From positions 1 to 64,000 of the forward strand of contig CANPYY010000006.1 of the NCBI GenBank assembly GCA_947588675.1: DNA of 64,000 bases, read 5' to 3'. The position numbers and the translations under genes are program-made. Of the stretch, positions 1 to 9,003 are shown piece by piece; the first letter of the stretch is position 1, and each line of letters opens with the position of its first letter. The notes beneath the pieces were generated by a model. The model was not told the origin of the DNA, made no database searches, and saw only the letters and a list, made by a program, of their open reading frames with translations. The DNA comes from an uncultured Lachnospiraceae bacterium (GTDB lineage: Bacteria; Bacillota; Clostridia; Lachnospirales; Lachnospiraceae).

Positions 1-10
1 ACAAATACAA

Positions 11-140
11 ATTGTATATTAATACTTCTGTAAGGGTGTTTGCAATCGTCAGTACTTGTGCAGCGTGTTGTGCTGCACTATGTACTGTTACGTTATTGCA
101 ACAAGCGAAAGCGTCCCTGATAAAAGTATTAATATACAAT
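11..140. repeat. Nested inverted-repeat element (structured RNA or MITE-like)
   Basis: Two perfect 16-base arms (11-26 and 125-140) enclose further nested pairings. TTGCAAT (about 41-47) pairs with ATTGCAA (about 107-113). CAGTAC pairs with GTACTG, and GTGCAGC with GCTGCAC, around a short loop near 50-88. A GC-GAAA-GC tetraloop-like hairpin lies at about 115-122. The inner stems are GC-rich in otherwise AT-rich DNA. The element lies 25 bases beyond the stop codon of the GH63-like gene. It could be a structured non-coding RNA, a miniature inverted-repeat element or an elaborate terminator. I see no flanking target duplication and no second copy in this window. Confidence 0.6.
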
Positions 141-164
141 CAAACAGCATCAGCGGTACATGCT

Positions 165-1889
165 CTATAAATATTCTCTGGCAAGAATAAAAAAACTGCT
201 TGCCGTCCATGAATATGCCCTGTCACGCAGTCCTTCCCCGGTAAGGGCGTCATAATTTTCGGCAAATCCGCTTTTCTTTGCCATTTTTATGAATCTTTCT
301 GCCGCAGTTTTCGCAAGTTCATATTCTCCGCACTCTGCAAGACCGTCTAACAGAAGCACTGTACTCGGCGCCCATATAGGTCCGCGCCAGTATCCGTCTG
401 AACGGTAATATGCACTGGCAGGATTTTCAGTAGCAAAACCATATTCGGTTAAAAATCCTTTTACTTTTAACTGTTCTATCATTTTAATACGACAATCCTG
501 CGGAAGCCTTTCACCAAGTATAAGACACATATAAGGCAATAAACTTTCATTTTTAACCATATTTCGTGTAGAACTTTGATAGGCTGCAGGCATATTATCA
601 TAAAAATTATTTTCTACAAATCTTTTAAGAAGTTCCTTTGATTCCGTGCGCCATTTTACACTTTTTTCTATAATGCCAAGTTTATCGCATATATCTGCAA
701 GCGTTTCCATCTGGATTACCAAAAATGCCTGTAAATCAGGAGCTTCTATAGGTGGTTCAGCAGCAAATACCGTAGAATTATCCCAACCGGAATCATTTCC
801 GTGACAATATTCATATAAACCGTTTTTATCAAAATCACGATAATTCATCCACCATAAAGTATGTTTTTCAAGCTTTTCAAAAACTTCTTCAAGCCGTTCC
901 CTGCTTATATCCATATTTAACATCAGTTTTTTAAGCGTCCAGCCGTGAATTGGAGGCTTACAGTAATTCCATATAATATTAGAATCATTTATACTATCAG
1001 GAATCCTTCCTGAAGCATCCTGTACGTCAAATATTATCATGTACTGTTCCCATGCCGCCTCCGGATTAAAATAAGACAATGCCAACGCATTAAAGCAATT
1101 ATCCCAGCTCCATATGCTGCACATATGATTTTTGGACATAAGCATTGCATTCCGGGTTAAAAACCCCCGTCTGCTTACATACGCAGACCAGTTAACATAT
1201 GCCGCCAATAACGCTGTTTCCCTGTATTCATCAGGAAGTTTTGGATATTTATCTGCAAAATCAAAAAATTCCCGGTCGATTTTTAAGGCACACATATCAA
1301 AGTCATATACCTGACATACCCTGTCCCATTCGGACACAACTTCTTTTATCACAAGAAAGAAACCATCCTCTCCGCTCACATGGAGCTTTGAATATAAAGA
1401 CGACTGTTCTTCCCATTTCTGATCAAGACATATTCTGCCCTTTTGCGCCCACATAACATAACTGCAGTTATTCTTATAGCAGTTTGCCACAAAACAATTT
1501 ATTCCATTATTTTTCAGTTCATAAATATAATCGTATGGACCGCTTTCTGTAATAAAATCAAGGGTCATTCCCGATGATTTCCCATCTGTACGTATCAAAA
1601 GCGTTTCTTTATCTGCAAATACACACTCATACTTAATTTTCACAGATTCTAATGACAACACGGTATTCTCCATGCAGACATGTTCAATTTCATCTTTTTG
1701 AACATCTTCAGAGCCAAAAGTAATCTCCGCTATAAGCGGGTCCGGCGCAGACCCGCTTATATTTTTTAAAAAAATCCCTTCGTTATTTCCATATCCCCGC
1801 CAGTTTTCAGGAAGCTTTGAAAGCGCCATATAAGAGAAGGCCCTTGAAAATGGAATCTGTGATAAATCAATCTCAAATCTAGTGTGCAT
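165..1889 (-). CDS. GH63/MGH1-like (alpha/alpha)6-barrel glycoside hydrolase
   Basis: A 574-residue cytoplasmic protein without signal peptide. The C-terminal two thirds carry the hallmarks of the GH63/trehalase-like six-hairpin clan: SWDNCF (about residue 263), GWDNST (about 366), GPIWAPS (about 499) and EGLRDRAYSW (about 555). In the family an Asp and a Glu from such motifs act as catalytic acid and base. The N-terminal part is a beta-rich domain. The ATG at 1889 follows a strong AAAGGAGAG site and overlaps the GH115 stop by 11 bases, so the two are translationally coupled. An alpha-linked glucosyl or mannosyl oligosaccharide imported after extracellular debranching is a plausible substrate, but specificity cannot be read from the sequence. 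Confidence 0.85.
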   Translation of the reverse strand: MHTRFEIDLSQIPFSRAFSYMALSKLPENWRGYGNNEGIFLKNISGSAPDPLIAEITFGSEDVQKDEIEHVCMENTVLSLESVKIKYECVFADKETLLIRTDGKSSGMTLDFITESGPYDYIYELKNNGINCFVANCYKNNCSYVMWAQKGRICLDQKWEEQSSLYSKLHVSGEDGFFLVIKEVVSEWDRVCQVYDFDMCALKIDREFFDFADKYPKLPDEYRETALLAAYVNWSAYVSRRGFLTRNAMLMSKNHMCSIWSWDNCFNALALSYFNPEAAWEQYMIIFDVQDASGRIPDSINDSNIIWNYCKPPIHGWTLKKLMLNMDISRERLEEVFEKLEKHTLWWMNYRDFDKNGLYEYCHGNDSGWDNSTVFAAEPPIEAPDLQAFLVIQMETLADICDKLGIIEKSVKWRTESKELLKRFVENNFYDNMPAAYQSSTRNMVKNESLLPYMCLILGERLPQDCRIKMIEQLKVKGFLTEYGFATENPASAYYRSDGYWRGPIWAPSTVLLLDGLAECGEYELAKTAAERFIKMAKKSGFAENYDALTGEGLRDRAYSWTASSFFILAREYL

Positions 1890-4800
1890 AATAACTCTCC
1901 TTTGGACCAAGATATGAATTTTTAAGTCCTTTTGAATCAGGGTATACAATCAGTTTTTCAATTACTACCGCCGGATCTATTGCATATATCCTTATGGTAT
2001 GAACTCCTTCTGACAGATTACCCAAAGATTTATTTACTGTCCTTATATTATTTCTTACCGCATTAGACCATGTTGAATCTCTCCATGTACCTGCAACATA
2101 TGACGAAGTAATTGTATCTGTAAGCATAATATCTCCATCGTCAACAGATATACCAAACTTCATCGTCACATTATCCCAGTCAACATTATTAGATGGCGCT
2201 ATATGGGTCTGCAAAGTATATTGTTCGCTATTATCAACATATATCTTATATTCAAGATAAGGAGCTGTATATTCATCCTCAAATGTCTGTGTTGTCGGAT
2301 ATACTTTCATTGACGACAAGGTTCTTCCATAATCTTTTATTTCCTTCCATTCTGCCCCATTCTCTCCGCAAACAGCATCAGAATAATGAGCCGCTTCTAT
2401 TGAAATATAGTCATGTGCTTCAACATATGTCATTTTTTCAAAACCTGAAGTATCTATAACAACTGCCGATACAGAAAGCGTCACTGTCTGTGAATTACCG
2501 TTAATAGTCACGGTACCTGTCTTATCTGATTTCACTTTGTCAAAATCTACTGATATTCCTATGGTATCCTGTTCCGTAACGGTACCGCTTTCTTTAGTCA
2601 GTTTTATCCAGTCTGAATCTGTAGCTGCCGTATAATCAAATGCCTTGGTTCCGCCATTTATAATATTAATATCTATGCTCTCATCGTTTATATTTGTAAA
2701 TTCTGAAAGTTTAATATTTCCATTTTGATATACTTTAGTTTCTCCCTTTACATTAACATACATGGACGACTGTTCCGAAAGATTTATATATTCAGGAACC
2801 GGATAAGCTCCTTCAGGACGCCAGGATTCATATCCCACATGCCTTGCGTTTGTAGCCTGCGCCATCATTCCGTCCCATTTATCTCCTACCCTGCCCGGCA
2901 TATCTTTATCATATGTATATTCCAGTTCTTTGTCAAATGCAATCGCATCATCCAGCAGTTTTGCATATATATTCGCACTTGCTACGCCAGCCTTTGCAAA
3001 CGCTTTGTTAAGTCCCGAATATATCTGCATCTTTATAACATTTGTCGTCGCTACTGCAGGATAATATACAAGCTGGTAATAAGCAGCCTGAGCTTCATCC
3101 GGCAGTATATTCCTGTATTTTTCTGCACGGGTATATATACTTTCTATAGTATCAAGAACATCCACGGCTTCATTGTAATTTTCCAGACTAAAAGTAGTCC
3201 CCGTAACAATTTCCGGTTTTCTCAACGTAGTTACACGGGTGTAATCATCTATGATTTCAGAAATCTCATCTATTTCATCATCATTCAGATAACTTCCAAA
3301 CTGTTCTTTTAACCAAATATCCTCGTATTCAGAAGCGCTGTCTGTATTCACCGTTCCCCATGTATCAAAATCATACGCCATATCAAGGAAAAACGATATC
3401 GGCATTTCCATAGGTTTAAGGTCGCCTACGTTTACAATCCATATATCCTTAACCCCGTAATCATATGCCATCGACATCTGTTCCCATACTTTCTGAAGCT
3501 GAAACGTCTGTGTCCACTGATATGAAGCAGGCGCGCCATTATAATCAAAATGATAATACATTCCCCATCCGCCCGGACGGTTACGGTCTGCTTCATTAGG
3601 AAGCGTTCTTAAATTACCATAATTATCTTCTGATACATTTTCTTCGACAGTACTTCCCTCCGGAAGCATTGTTGCATCACCGTCTCCTCTCATTCCTATC
3701 GTAGCTATATTATCATATTTACCGAAATTTTTTGCGCCATATGTAAAAAATTCAGTAAGTCCTTCAGAATTAGTAATCCAGTCCCATTCCCTATTACCAT
3801 ATTTTGATTTATTTCTCACCCAGTCCTGATGTGCAAGCATCATAGGTTCATGATGCGACGTTCCCATAACTATTCCGTATTTATTCGCAAGTTCGGCGCT
3901 CGCTTCCGGAAAATCAGCTCCATCAGCTCCAAATGAAGAATTCCACATTGCAGGCCACATATAATTAGCCTTGAGCCTTAAAAGCAACTGAAATACATGT
4001 TCATAAAACTTTTCATTAAATTTCCCTCCGCTTGAAGTTTTAAACTTATTATTGACCCAAGTACCAAGCGACGGCTCCTCGTCGTTTAAAAATATCCCCC
4101 TGTATTTTACTGAAGGCTCTTTTGAAGTCGTTCTCAATTCAGAATATTTGAATGATACAGTATCCTTATGCGCAGGATTAACATCCGCCCAGTATACCCA
4201 TGGCGATACGCCCATCATTTCGGATATTCTATATAATCCGTATATCGTTCCCCGCTTATCGCTTCCTGCAATAACAAGCGCTTTTTCAACTCCTTCAAAC
4301 GGGTTTTCTATAACATCTGTCTTATACACTTCCCATTTGCCTTTTATATCGTCTATTTTTAATTTTCCCGCATCTATAAGCTTATCTATAAGTTTGTTCT
4401 TTCCAATACTTCCTGCGATAATTACAGAACCGCTCAACTCCTTTTCATCCGTAACAATATCAATATCTGTATCTGAAACCCTCCTCACATCATCGGCAAA
4501 ACTTTTTGATACAAGTTCAAGACCTTCGTAATCATCAGAATCATAATCAATATAAAGTTTTACCGCATTCTTACCTGAAGCAATTGTAAATATTCCATCA
4601 GGTAATTCTGTAGGGGACGGACTGCCTGTTTCCGGCTCCGCCACGCTATTATTATCATTAATACTACTATTAATATTTCCTGAAAAATCATTTGTTTTTG
4701 CCGTATCACCGGAATTTTTAATTACTTTCACCTTTATCACCTTCTTCTTTTTACTTCCATCCGTTGTCTTTACAGTAATTTTAGTACTTCCTTTTTTCTT

Positions 4801-5073
4801 TGCTTTTATCACACCTTTTGCCGTAACTGACGCAACTTTCGGTTTTCCCGATTTGTACCTGAGTTTTTTATTAGTTGCATTGCCCGGAAGCACTTTAACC
4901 TTTAACCTGTATTTGCTTCCTGTTTTCATATTAATAGTTTTCTTTTTAGGACTTGTTATTTTTATTTTTTTTACCGGCACCCTCTTTTTCGCATATGCAT
5001 CAGTTGCCGGCGCACATACAATGCTTAGCGCAAATACACCAATCATAATCCATGAAATTATTTTTTTATTCAT
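1879..5073 (-). CDS. Secreted GH115 alpha-glucuronidase with N-terminal Ig-like module
   Basis: A 1064-residue exported enzyme. The signal peptide (about 1-28) ends in AYA before KKR. A lysine-rich BIG2-type Ig-like module covers about 30-120. The GH115 body follows, with YRGIFLNDEEPS (about 326), KANYMWPAMW and GTSHHEPM (about 406), and ends in the family's beta-rich C-terminal domain. GH115 enzymes remove (4-O-methyl)glucuronic acid from xylan side chains, including internal residues. The ATG at 5073 follows GGAGG (5083-5087). First gene of a two-gene unit with the GH63-like enzyme, divergent from an AraC regulator, so it is probably induced by a xylan-derived sugar. The basic Ig module may hold the enzyme at the cell wall. 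Confidence 0.93.
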   Translation of the reverse strand: MNKKIISWIMIGVFALSIVCAPATDAYAKKRVPVKKIKITSPKKKTINMKTGSKYRLKVKVLPGNATNKKLRYKSGKPKVASVTAKGVIKAKKKGSTKITVKTTDGSKKKKVIKVKVIKNSGDTAKTNDFSGNINSSINDNNSVAEPETGSPSPTELPDGIFTIASGKNAVKLYIDYDSDDYEGLELVSKSFADDVRRVSDTDIDIVTDEKELSGSVIIAGSIGKNKLIDKLIDAGKLKIDDIKGKWEVYKTDVIENPFEGVEKALVIAGSDKRGTIYGLYRISEMMGVSPWVYWADVNPAHKDTVSFKYSELRTTSKEPSVKYRGIFLNDEEPSLGTWVNNKFKTSSGGKFNEKFYEHVFQLLLRLKANYMWPAMWNSSFGADGADFPEASAELANKYGIVMGTSHHEPMMLAHQDWVRNKSKYGNREWDWITNSEGLTEFFTYGAKNFGKYDNIATIGMRGDGDATMLPEGSTVEENVSEDNYGNLRTLPNEADRNRPGGWGMYYHFDYNGAPASYQWTQTFQLQKVWEQMSMAYDYGVKDIWIVNVGDLKPMEMPISFFLDMAYDFDTWGTVNTDSASEYEDIWLKEQFGSYLNDDEIDEISEIIDDYTRVTTLRKPEIVTGTTFSLENYNEAVDVLDTIESIYTRAEKYRNILPDEAQAAYYQLVYYPAVATTNVIKMQIYSGLNKAFAKAGVASANIYAKLLDDAIAFDKELEYTYDKDMPGRVGDKWDGMMAQATNARHVGYESWRPEGAYPVPEYINLSEQSSMYVNVKGETKVYQNGNIKLSEFTNINDESIDINIINGGTKAFDYTAATDSDWIKLTKESGTVTEQDTIGISVDFDKVKSDKTGTVTINGNSQTVTLSVSAVVIDTSGFEKMTYVEAHDYISIEAAHYSDAVCGENGAEWKEIKDYGRTLSSMKVYPTTQTFEDEYTAPYLEYKIYVDNSEQYTLQTHIAPSNNVDWDNVTMKFGISVDDGDIMLTDTITSSYVAGTWRDSTWSNAVRNNIRTVNKSLGNLSEGVHTIRIYAIDPAVVIEKLIVYPDSKGLKNSYLGPKESYYAH

Positions 5074-5091
5074 ATTGCAATACCTCCATAT

Positions 5092-5119
5092 ATTATAGTA
5101 CAATCATTTTATAATACAA
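5092..5119 (-). promoter_or_regulatory. Possible promoter of GH115/GH63-like operon
   Basis: On the minus strand TTGTAT (5114-5119), 16 bases, TATAAT (5092-5097). The -10 is perfect, but transcription would start close to 5085, within the GGAGG ribosome site, leaving a leader of only about 15 bases. That makes the assignment uncertain. Confidence 0.3.
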
Positions 5120-5133
5120 TTTTTTTATATTCT

Positions 5134-5148
5134 TTGCGATAATTGCGA
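5134..5148. promoter_or_regulatory. TTGCGA direct repeat in divergent regulatory region
   Basis: TTGCGA occurs at 5134-5139 and again at 5143-5148, in the gap between the AraC regulator and GH115. AraC-type proteins often bind direct repeats, so this is a candidate operator half-site pair. The short 9-base period is less typical. Confidence 0.3.
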
Positions 5149-5184
5149 AAAATATTGTCATTCTTGTCATGGAGGGCGATTAAT

Positions 5185-6027
5185 ATGGACGATACTGCAT
5201 ATGATGTCATTTTTCAGAAACTAAGTTCCTATCATGCCTATGATAACTATCCTAACTACCATATACATAATTTTTACGAAATATATCTGCTGCTTGAAGG
5301 AGACATTAATTTTTATGTACAGCAGTCATGTTATCATGTAACATCATGTTCCCTTGCCATTATTAACAGCCTGGAACCTCACAAAGCCTCAAACAACAAA
5401 AACGCCGTATTTTCACGTATATATTTTCATATACCGCCTTCATTTATGGAAAAATACTCTCTGGCCAATACTGATTTGTCACACTGTTTTACAAACCGCT
5501 GTGTGGGAAATAATAACATACTAAGCCTGACTAAACACGAAGAAAAATATATTATAGATATATACAACAATTTATTACAAGTTAAAAATTCGGATAATAA
5601 TAATTTTGGCAACAAACTGCTTTTTGACACATATATAATTCAACTTCTTATATATATCAATAAATTATATAAGGGACAATCTTTCGCTGCACCTAAAGAA
5701 TATTCCCATGACGTACAGTTTATTATAGATTATATAGATTCTCATATTACAGAAAACATATCGCTTGATATTCTGTCAAAAAAACTATCCCGCGACAAGT
5801 ACTATTTAAGCCACAAATTCAAAAAGGAAACCGACACCTCGATACTTCACTATCTTATCCTGTCACGCATCTCCAAAGCCAAACAATTACTACAGGAAGG
5901 TCTGAATGTTACCGAAACATGTTATAACTGCGGATTTTACGATTATTCCAATTTTATAACAACTTTTAAAAAAATAACGGGATATACTCCAAAGAAATAT
6001 CAGCAGAACTTCAGCTTAAACCGCTAG
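5185..6027 (+). CDS. AraC family transcriptional regulator
   Basis: A 280-residue regulator with an N-terminal cupin-like sensor domain (histidines in NYHIHNFYEIYLLLEG and EPHKAS) and a C-terminal pair of helix-turn-helix motifs (about 185-275) ending in the classic CGFYDYSNFITTFKK and GYTPKKYQ signature. The ATG at 5185 follows GGAGGG at 5171-5176. One of only four plus-strand genes here, it is divergently paired with GH115/GH63-like. By analogy with other AraC-flanked glycoside hydrolase loci it probably activates that operon in response to a hemicellulose oligosaccharide; the inducer is unknown. Confidence 0.92.
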   Translation: MDDTAYDVIFQKLSSYHAYDNYPNYHIHNFYEIYLLLEGDINFYVQQSCYHVTSCSLAIINSLEPHKASNNKNAVFSRIYFHIPPSFMEKYSLANTDLSHCFTNRCVGNNNILSLTKHEEKYIIDIYNNLLQVKNSDNNNFGNKLLFDTYIIQLLIYINKLYKGQSFAAPKEYSHDVQFIIDYIDSHITENISLDILSKKLSRDKYYLSHKFKKETDTSILHYLILSRISKAKQLLQEGLNVTETCYNCGFYDYSNFITTFKKITGYTPKKYQQNFSLNR

Positions 6028-6042
6028 CGTAGAAATATATAT

Positions 6043-6060
6043 GTTTTACATTTGTAAAAC
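6043..6060. repeat. Short palindrome after araC-type gene
   Basis: GTTTTACA and TGTAAAAC flank a 2-base centre, 16 bases beyond the regulator's stop codon. It is followed by a weak run of T (6065-6070). It may be a weak terminator or a protein-binding palindrome. Confidence 0.35.
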
Positions 6061-6071
6061 GACAAATTTTC

Positions 6072-6180
6072 AGCCGGTTCCGGTCTCTGCCATATAATGC
6101 GCTCTCACCTGTTTTTGGAAATAAAACCGCATATAATATCAAAACATGCTATTCTGCATAATTATAACAGAGAACCGGCT
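6072..6180. terminator. Long-range inverted repeat between convergent genes
   Basis: AGCCGGTT (6072-6079) plus CTCTG (6085-6089) are complementary to the uninterrupted CAGAGAACCGGCT at 6168-6180, leaving a 5-base bulge and a loop of about 78 bases. It sits between the convergent AraC regulator and glnS and probably forms part of a bidirectional transcript end. T-runs are modest. Confidence 0.4.
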
Positions 6181-6197
6181 TCTTCTTTATATCTTAT

Positions 6198-7874
6198 TTA
6201 TTTTGCAATATCCGGTCTGTAAGAACTTTTCTGCGAAACAATTCTGTTAAATACAAGCTCATTATCAGTAGTATTCTTACTGTCTACACAGAAATATCCC
6301 TGTCTTAAAAACTGATATTTATCTCCCGGCTTTGCTTCTTTAAGCGCCGGCTCAAGATAACAGTTTTTAAGTATTTTAAGCGAGTCCGGATTCAGGTTGA
6401 TGCTTCCATCCTCATTATATACTCCCTTTTCTTCATCAATAAGATTCTCGTAAAGATAGACTTTCGATTTAATCGCAGTATCGGCACATACCCAGTGTAT
6501 TGTTCCTTTTACTTTTCGTCCGGTAAATCCCGAACCACTCTTTGTTTCGGGGTCGTAAGTACAGTGTATTTCCACTACATTACCGTTATCATCAAGTATA
6601 TAATCTTCACATTTAACAAAGTAGGCGCTCATAAGCCTTACTTCATTGCCCGGAAACAGCCTGTAATATTTTTTAGGAGGCTCTATCATAAAGTCTTCTC
6701 TCTCTATATAAAGCTCCCTCCCAAAAGGCACCTTTCTTGTTCCCATATCAGGATTTTCCTGATTGTTAGGAACATCAAGATATTCTATCTGCTTTTCAGG
6801 ATAATTTGTTATGACAAGCTTAACTGGATTGAGCACAGCCATCATTCTTGGTCTTGACATTTTAAGGTCTTCCCTTATACAGTATTCAAGCATTGCATAA
6901 TCTATAGAACTCTGTGCTTTTGATACTCCAACCATATTCATAAGCATCCTTATTGATTCAGATGTAAATCCCCGTCTTCGCAGCGCAGCAAGAGTAACAA
7001 GCCGCGGGTCATCCCAGCCGTCAACAGTTCCATCCTCAACAAGCTTTTTAATATAACGTTTTCCTGTTATTACGTTCGTAACAAACATTTTGGCAAATTC
7101 AATCTGCCTGGGAGGCATATCAAATTCAAGTTCACGTACAACCCAGTCATAAAGGGGCCGGTGATCTTCAAATTCAAGCGTACATAACGAATGCGATATT
7201 CCTTCTATTGCATCTTCAATCGGGTGCGCAAAATCATACATTGGATATATGCACCACTTATCGCCGGTATTATGATGCGGCACATGGGCAACACGGTAAA
7301 TTACAGGGTCCCTCATATTTATATTAGGTGACGCCATATCTATTTTTGCACGCAGAACTCGCGAGCCATCTTCAAACTCACCGTTTTTCATACGTATAAA
7401 TAAATCCATATTTTCATCAATGCTTCTGTCCCTGTATGGGCTATTGCTTCCCGGCTCGGTCAGCGTACCGCGCAAATTTCTTATTTCTTCCGCAGACAAA
7501 TCATCCACATATGCCTTACCTTTTTTTATAAGTTTTACGGCGGCCTCATACATTTTTTCAAAATAATCTGAAGCAAAGTACACGTTATCTATATTTATAT
7601 CACCACAAAGCCACTCCACATCACTCTTTATTGCCTCTACATATTCCGCATCTTCTTTTGTGGGATTAGTATCGTCAAATCTTAAATTAAATACTCCATT
7701 ATATTTTTTAGCGACTCCATAGTTCAAAAGAATTGATTTTGCATGTCCAATATGCAGATAACCATTTGGCTCAGGCGGAAATCTCGTCATAATATGGTCA
7801 TACACGCCATTTTTTATATCCTTATCTATTTCCTGTTCTATAAAATTACGGGATTCAGTAACTTTTTCATCCAT
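6198..7874 (-). CDS. glnS: Glutaminyl-tRNA synthetase
   Basis: A 558-residue class I synthetase that charges tRNA-Gln with glutamine. The start [16 protein letters not shown] (about 32-47) contains the HIGH motif. [14 protein letters not shown] and [11 protein letters not shown] are GlnRS-specific, and the C-terminal anticodon-binding beta barrels are present ([16 protein letters not shown]). The second catalytic loop reads ITGKR (about 270) where most bacterial GlnRS have a KMSKS-type MSKR. The ATG at 7874 has GGAGGAT just upstream; longer in-frame versions lack this site. A single gene bounded by terminator-like structures on both sides. GlnRS presence implies direct glutaminylation, although GatCAB may still exist elsewhere. 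Confidence 0.97.
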   Translation of the reverse strand: MDEKVTESRNFIEQEIDKDIKNGVYDHIMTRFPPEPNGYLHIGHAKSILLNYGVAKKYNGVFNLRFDDTNPTKEDAEYVEAIKSDVEWLCGDINIDNVYFASDYFEKMYEAAVKLIKKGKAYVDDLSAEEIRNLRGTLTEPGSNSPYRDRSIDENMDLFIRMKNGEFEDGSRVLRAKIDMASPNINMRDPVIYRVAHVPHHNTGDKWCIYPMYDFAHPIEDAIEGISHSLCTLEFEDHRPLYDWVVRELEFDMPPRQIEFAKMFVTNVITGKRYIKKLVEDGTVDGWDDPRLVTLAALRRRGFTSESIRMLMNMVGVSKAQSSIDYAMLEYCIREDLKMSRPRMMAVLNPVKLVITNYPEKQIEYLDVPNNQENPDMGTRKVPFGRELYIEREDFMIEPPKKYYRLFPGNEVRLMSAYFVKCEDYILDDNGNVVEIHCTYDPETKSGSGFTGRKVKGTIHWVCADTAIKSKVYLYENLIDEEKGVYNEDGSINLNPDSLKILKNCYLEPALKEAKPGDKYQFLRQGYFCVDSKNTTDNELVFNRIVSQKSSYRPDIAK

Positions 7875-7956
7875 ATAGATATCCTCCTTCAGTATTATCA
7901 TTGTACCATAATTTCTTATAATATCATATTTTGCATATATTGGAAAGTAAAATTCA

Positions 7957-7998
7957 GGCATATTATAGTATTTTCTGTATAAAACACTATAATATGCC
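7957..7998. terminator. Terminator downstream of sleB-like gene
   Basis: GGCATATTATAGT (7957-7969) and its complement ACTATAATATGCC (7986-7998) form a 13-base-pair stem with a short loop. TTTTT follows on the plus strand and a T-rich stretch on the minus strand. It separates the upstream hydrolase from glnS. Confidence 0.65.
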
Positions 7999-8035
7999 TT
8001 TTTCACTTATTTATTATATTCAATATTGCCTATAT

Positions 8036-8734
8036 TTATTTAAATAAATGTCCGCCTATTCTGTATTTTGCACCGCTAAGATATCCGCTAAAAAATTTAT
8101 AATTTTTCATGTTTTTGGTCTTTCCTCTGTAAACAACTGTCTTCTCACCGGAAAGCGCGGCTTTAGCTGCTTTTATACACTGCTTTTCATTTGCTGACTT
8201 AAATTTTCCCGCATCATATCTTGCAAGCGCCCTTTTGAGCGAACCATTACGTACAGGTGAAAACTGTGAACGCTGATATATAACTGACCTTATATCCGAT
8301 GGGAATAATTTTGACTCTACTCTGTTCATAACTACTATACCAACTGCCAGTTTACCTGCATAAGGCTCTAAATTTGCTTCACAATATATAATAGCCGACA
8401 TAATCCTGAGGTCCGCTTTACTGTATTCTGTTTGTTTCTTATTTTGTTTTTTACTTTTTTTATCATCGTCGGTTACCGATTGCTCCTCAGTATCTTCCTG
8501 CTCATCCGAAACAGTATCCGCTACTGTGTCCTGTGTATTATTAACTACGGCATCCTGTTCTGCATATGCTGTATTATCCTGTACCGGCTCCGCAGTACTT
8601 ATTGTATTGTCTTCCGTTATACTTTGAACAGTTCCATTGTCAACAGTTTCTTCTGCATAAGCTGAATTAGTATTCATAAACAGCATTATAACAAGCGTAC
8701 TAATAAAAACTAATGCAATCTTTTTTAAATTCAT
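8036..8734 (-). CDS. Secreted SleB-like cell wall hydrolase
   Basis: A 232-residue exported protein: signal peptide (about 1-27, ending SAYA), an acidic Glu/Asp/Thr/Gln-rich linker (about 28-95) and a C-terminal Hydrolase_2 (SleB-like) domain. The conserved Glu lies in IIYCEANLEPYAGKLAVG (about residue 119), followed by NRV. Such domains cut peptidoglycan glycan strands; in spores SleB acts on cortex. There is no N-terminal peptidoglycan-binding domain as in classical SleB. The ATG at 8734 is 5 bases from GGAGG. Monocistronic, with its own promoter and terminator. A related hydrolase lies at 11385-12068. Confidence 0.88.
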   Translation of the reverse strand: MNLKKIALVFISTLVIMLFMNTNSAYAEETVDNGTVQSITEDNTISTAEPVQDNTAYAEQDAVVNNTQDTVADTVSDEQEDTEEQSVTDDDKKSKKQNKKQTEYSKADLRIMSAIIYCEANLEPYAGKLAVGIVVMNRVESKLFPSDIRSVIYQRSQFSPVRNGSLKRALARYDAGKFKSANEKQCIKAAKAALSGEKTVVYRGKTKNMKNYKFFSGYLSGAKYRIGGHLFK

Positions 8735-8753
8735 AATATCCTCCAAACTACAA

Positions 8754-8799
8754 TGTTAAATGATTTATTTTTACGCAACTATTACGAAATCATTTAACA
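8754..8799. repeat. 13-base inverted repeat in leader of sleB-like gene
   Basis: TGTTAAATGATTT (8754-8766) and AAATCATTTAACA (8787-8799) are perfect inverted repeats 20 bases apart. They lie between the promoter and the ribosome site, starting about 5 bases after the predicted transcript start. They could be an operator or a 5'-end stem-loop. Confidence 0.6.
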
Positions 8800-8810
8800 A
8801 CTTTGTAACA

Positions 8811-8839
8811 ATTATAACAGAACTGAAATACTTTTTCAA
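8811..8839 (-). promoter_or_regulatory. Sigma-A type promoter of sleB-like gene
   Basis: On the minus strand TTGAAA (8834-8839), 17 bases, TATAAT (8811-8816), preceded by an extended -10 TGT. The leader to the ATG at 8734 is about 70 bases. Confidence 0.75.
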
Positions 8840-8876
8840 CACCCTCTTTTTTCCATTTGCATCCCATTATTCAAAA

Positions 8877-8922
8877 AAAACACTGTAAATATGCCATTTT
8901 TTAGCATTCTTTACAGTGTTTT
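8877..8922. terminator. Intrinsic terminator after hisA
   Basis: AAAACACTGTAAA (8877-8889) pairs with TTTACAGTGTTTT (8910-8922), with an inner ATGC/GCAT pairing. The minus-strand product ends in a run of eight T. It closes the thrC-hisA unit. Confidence 0.8.
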
Positions 8923-9003
8923 AATATTTTTTCGTTATTTATTAACACAATTTCTCAGTCTGTAAATGTTACAAAACTATTTCACTTCATACACATTATA
9001 AAT

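Noticed and set aside
2725-3312. A 195-residue plus-strand frame opposite GH115
   Set aside because: Tyr/Ile/Phe-rich antisense translation with no recognisable motif or ribosome site, inside a clear GH115 gene.
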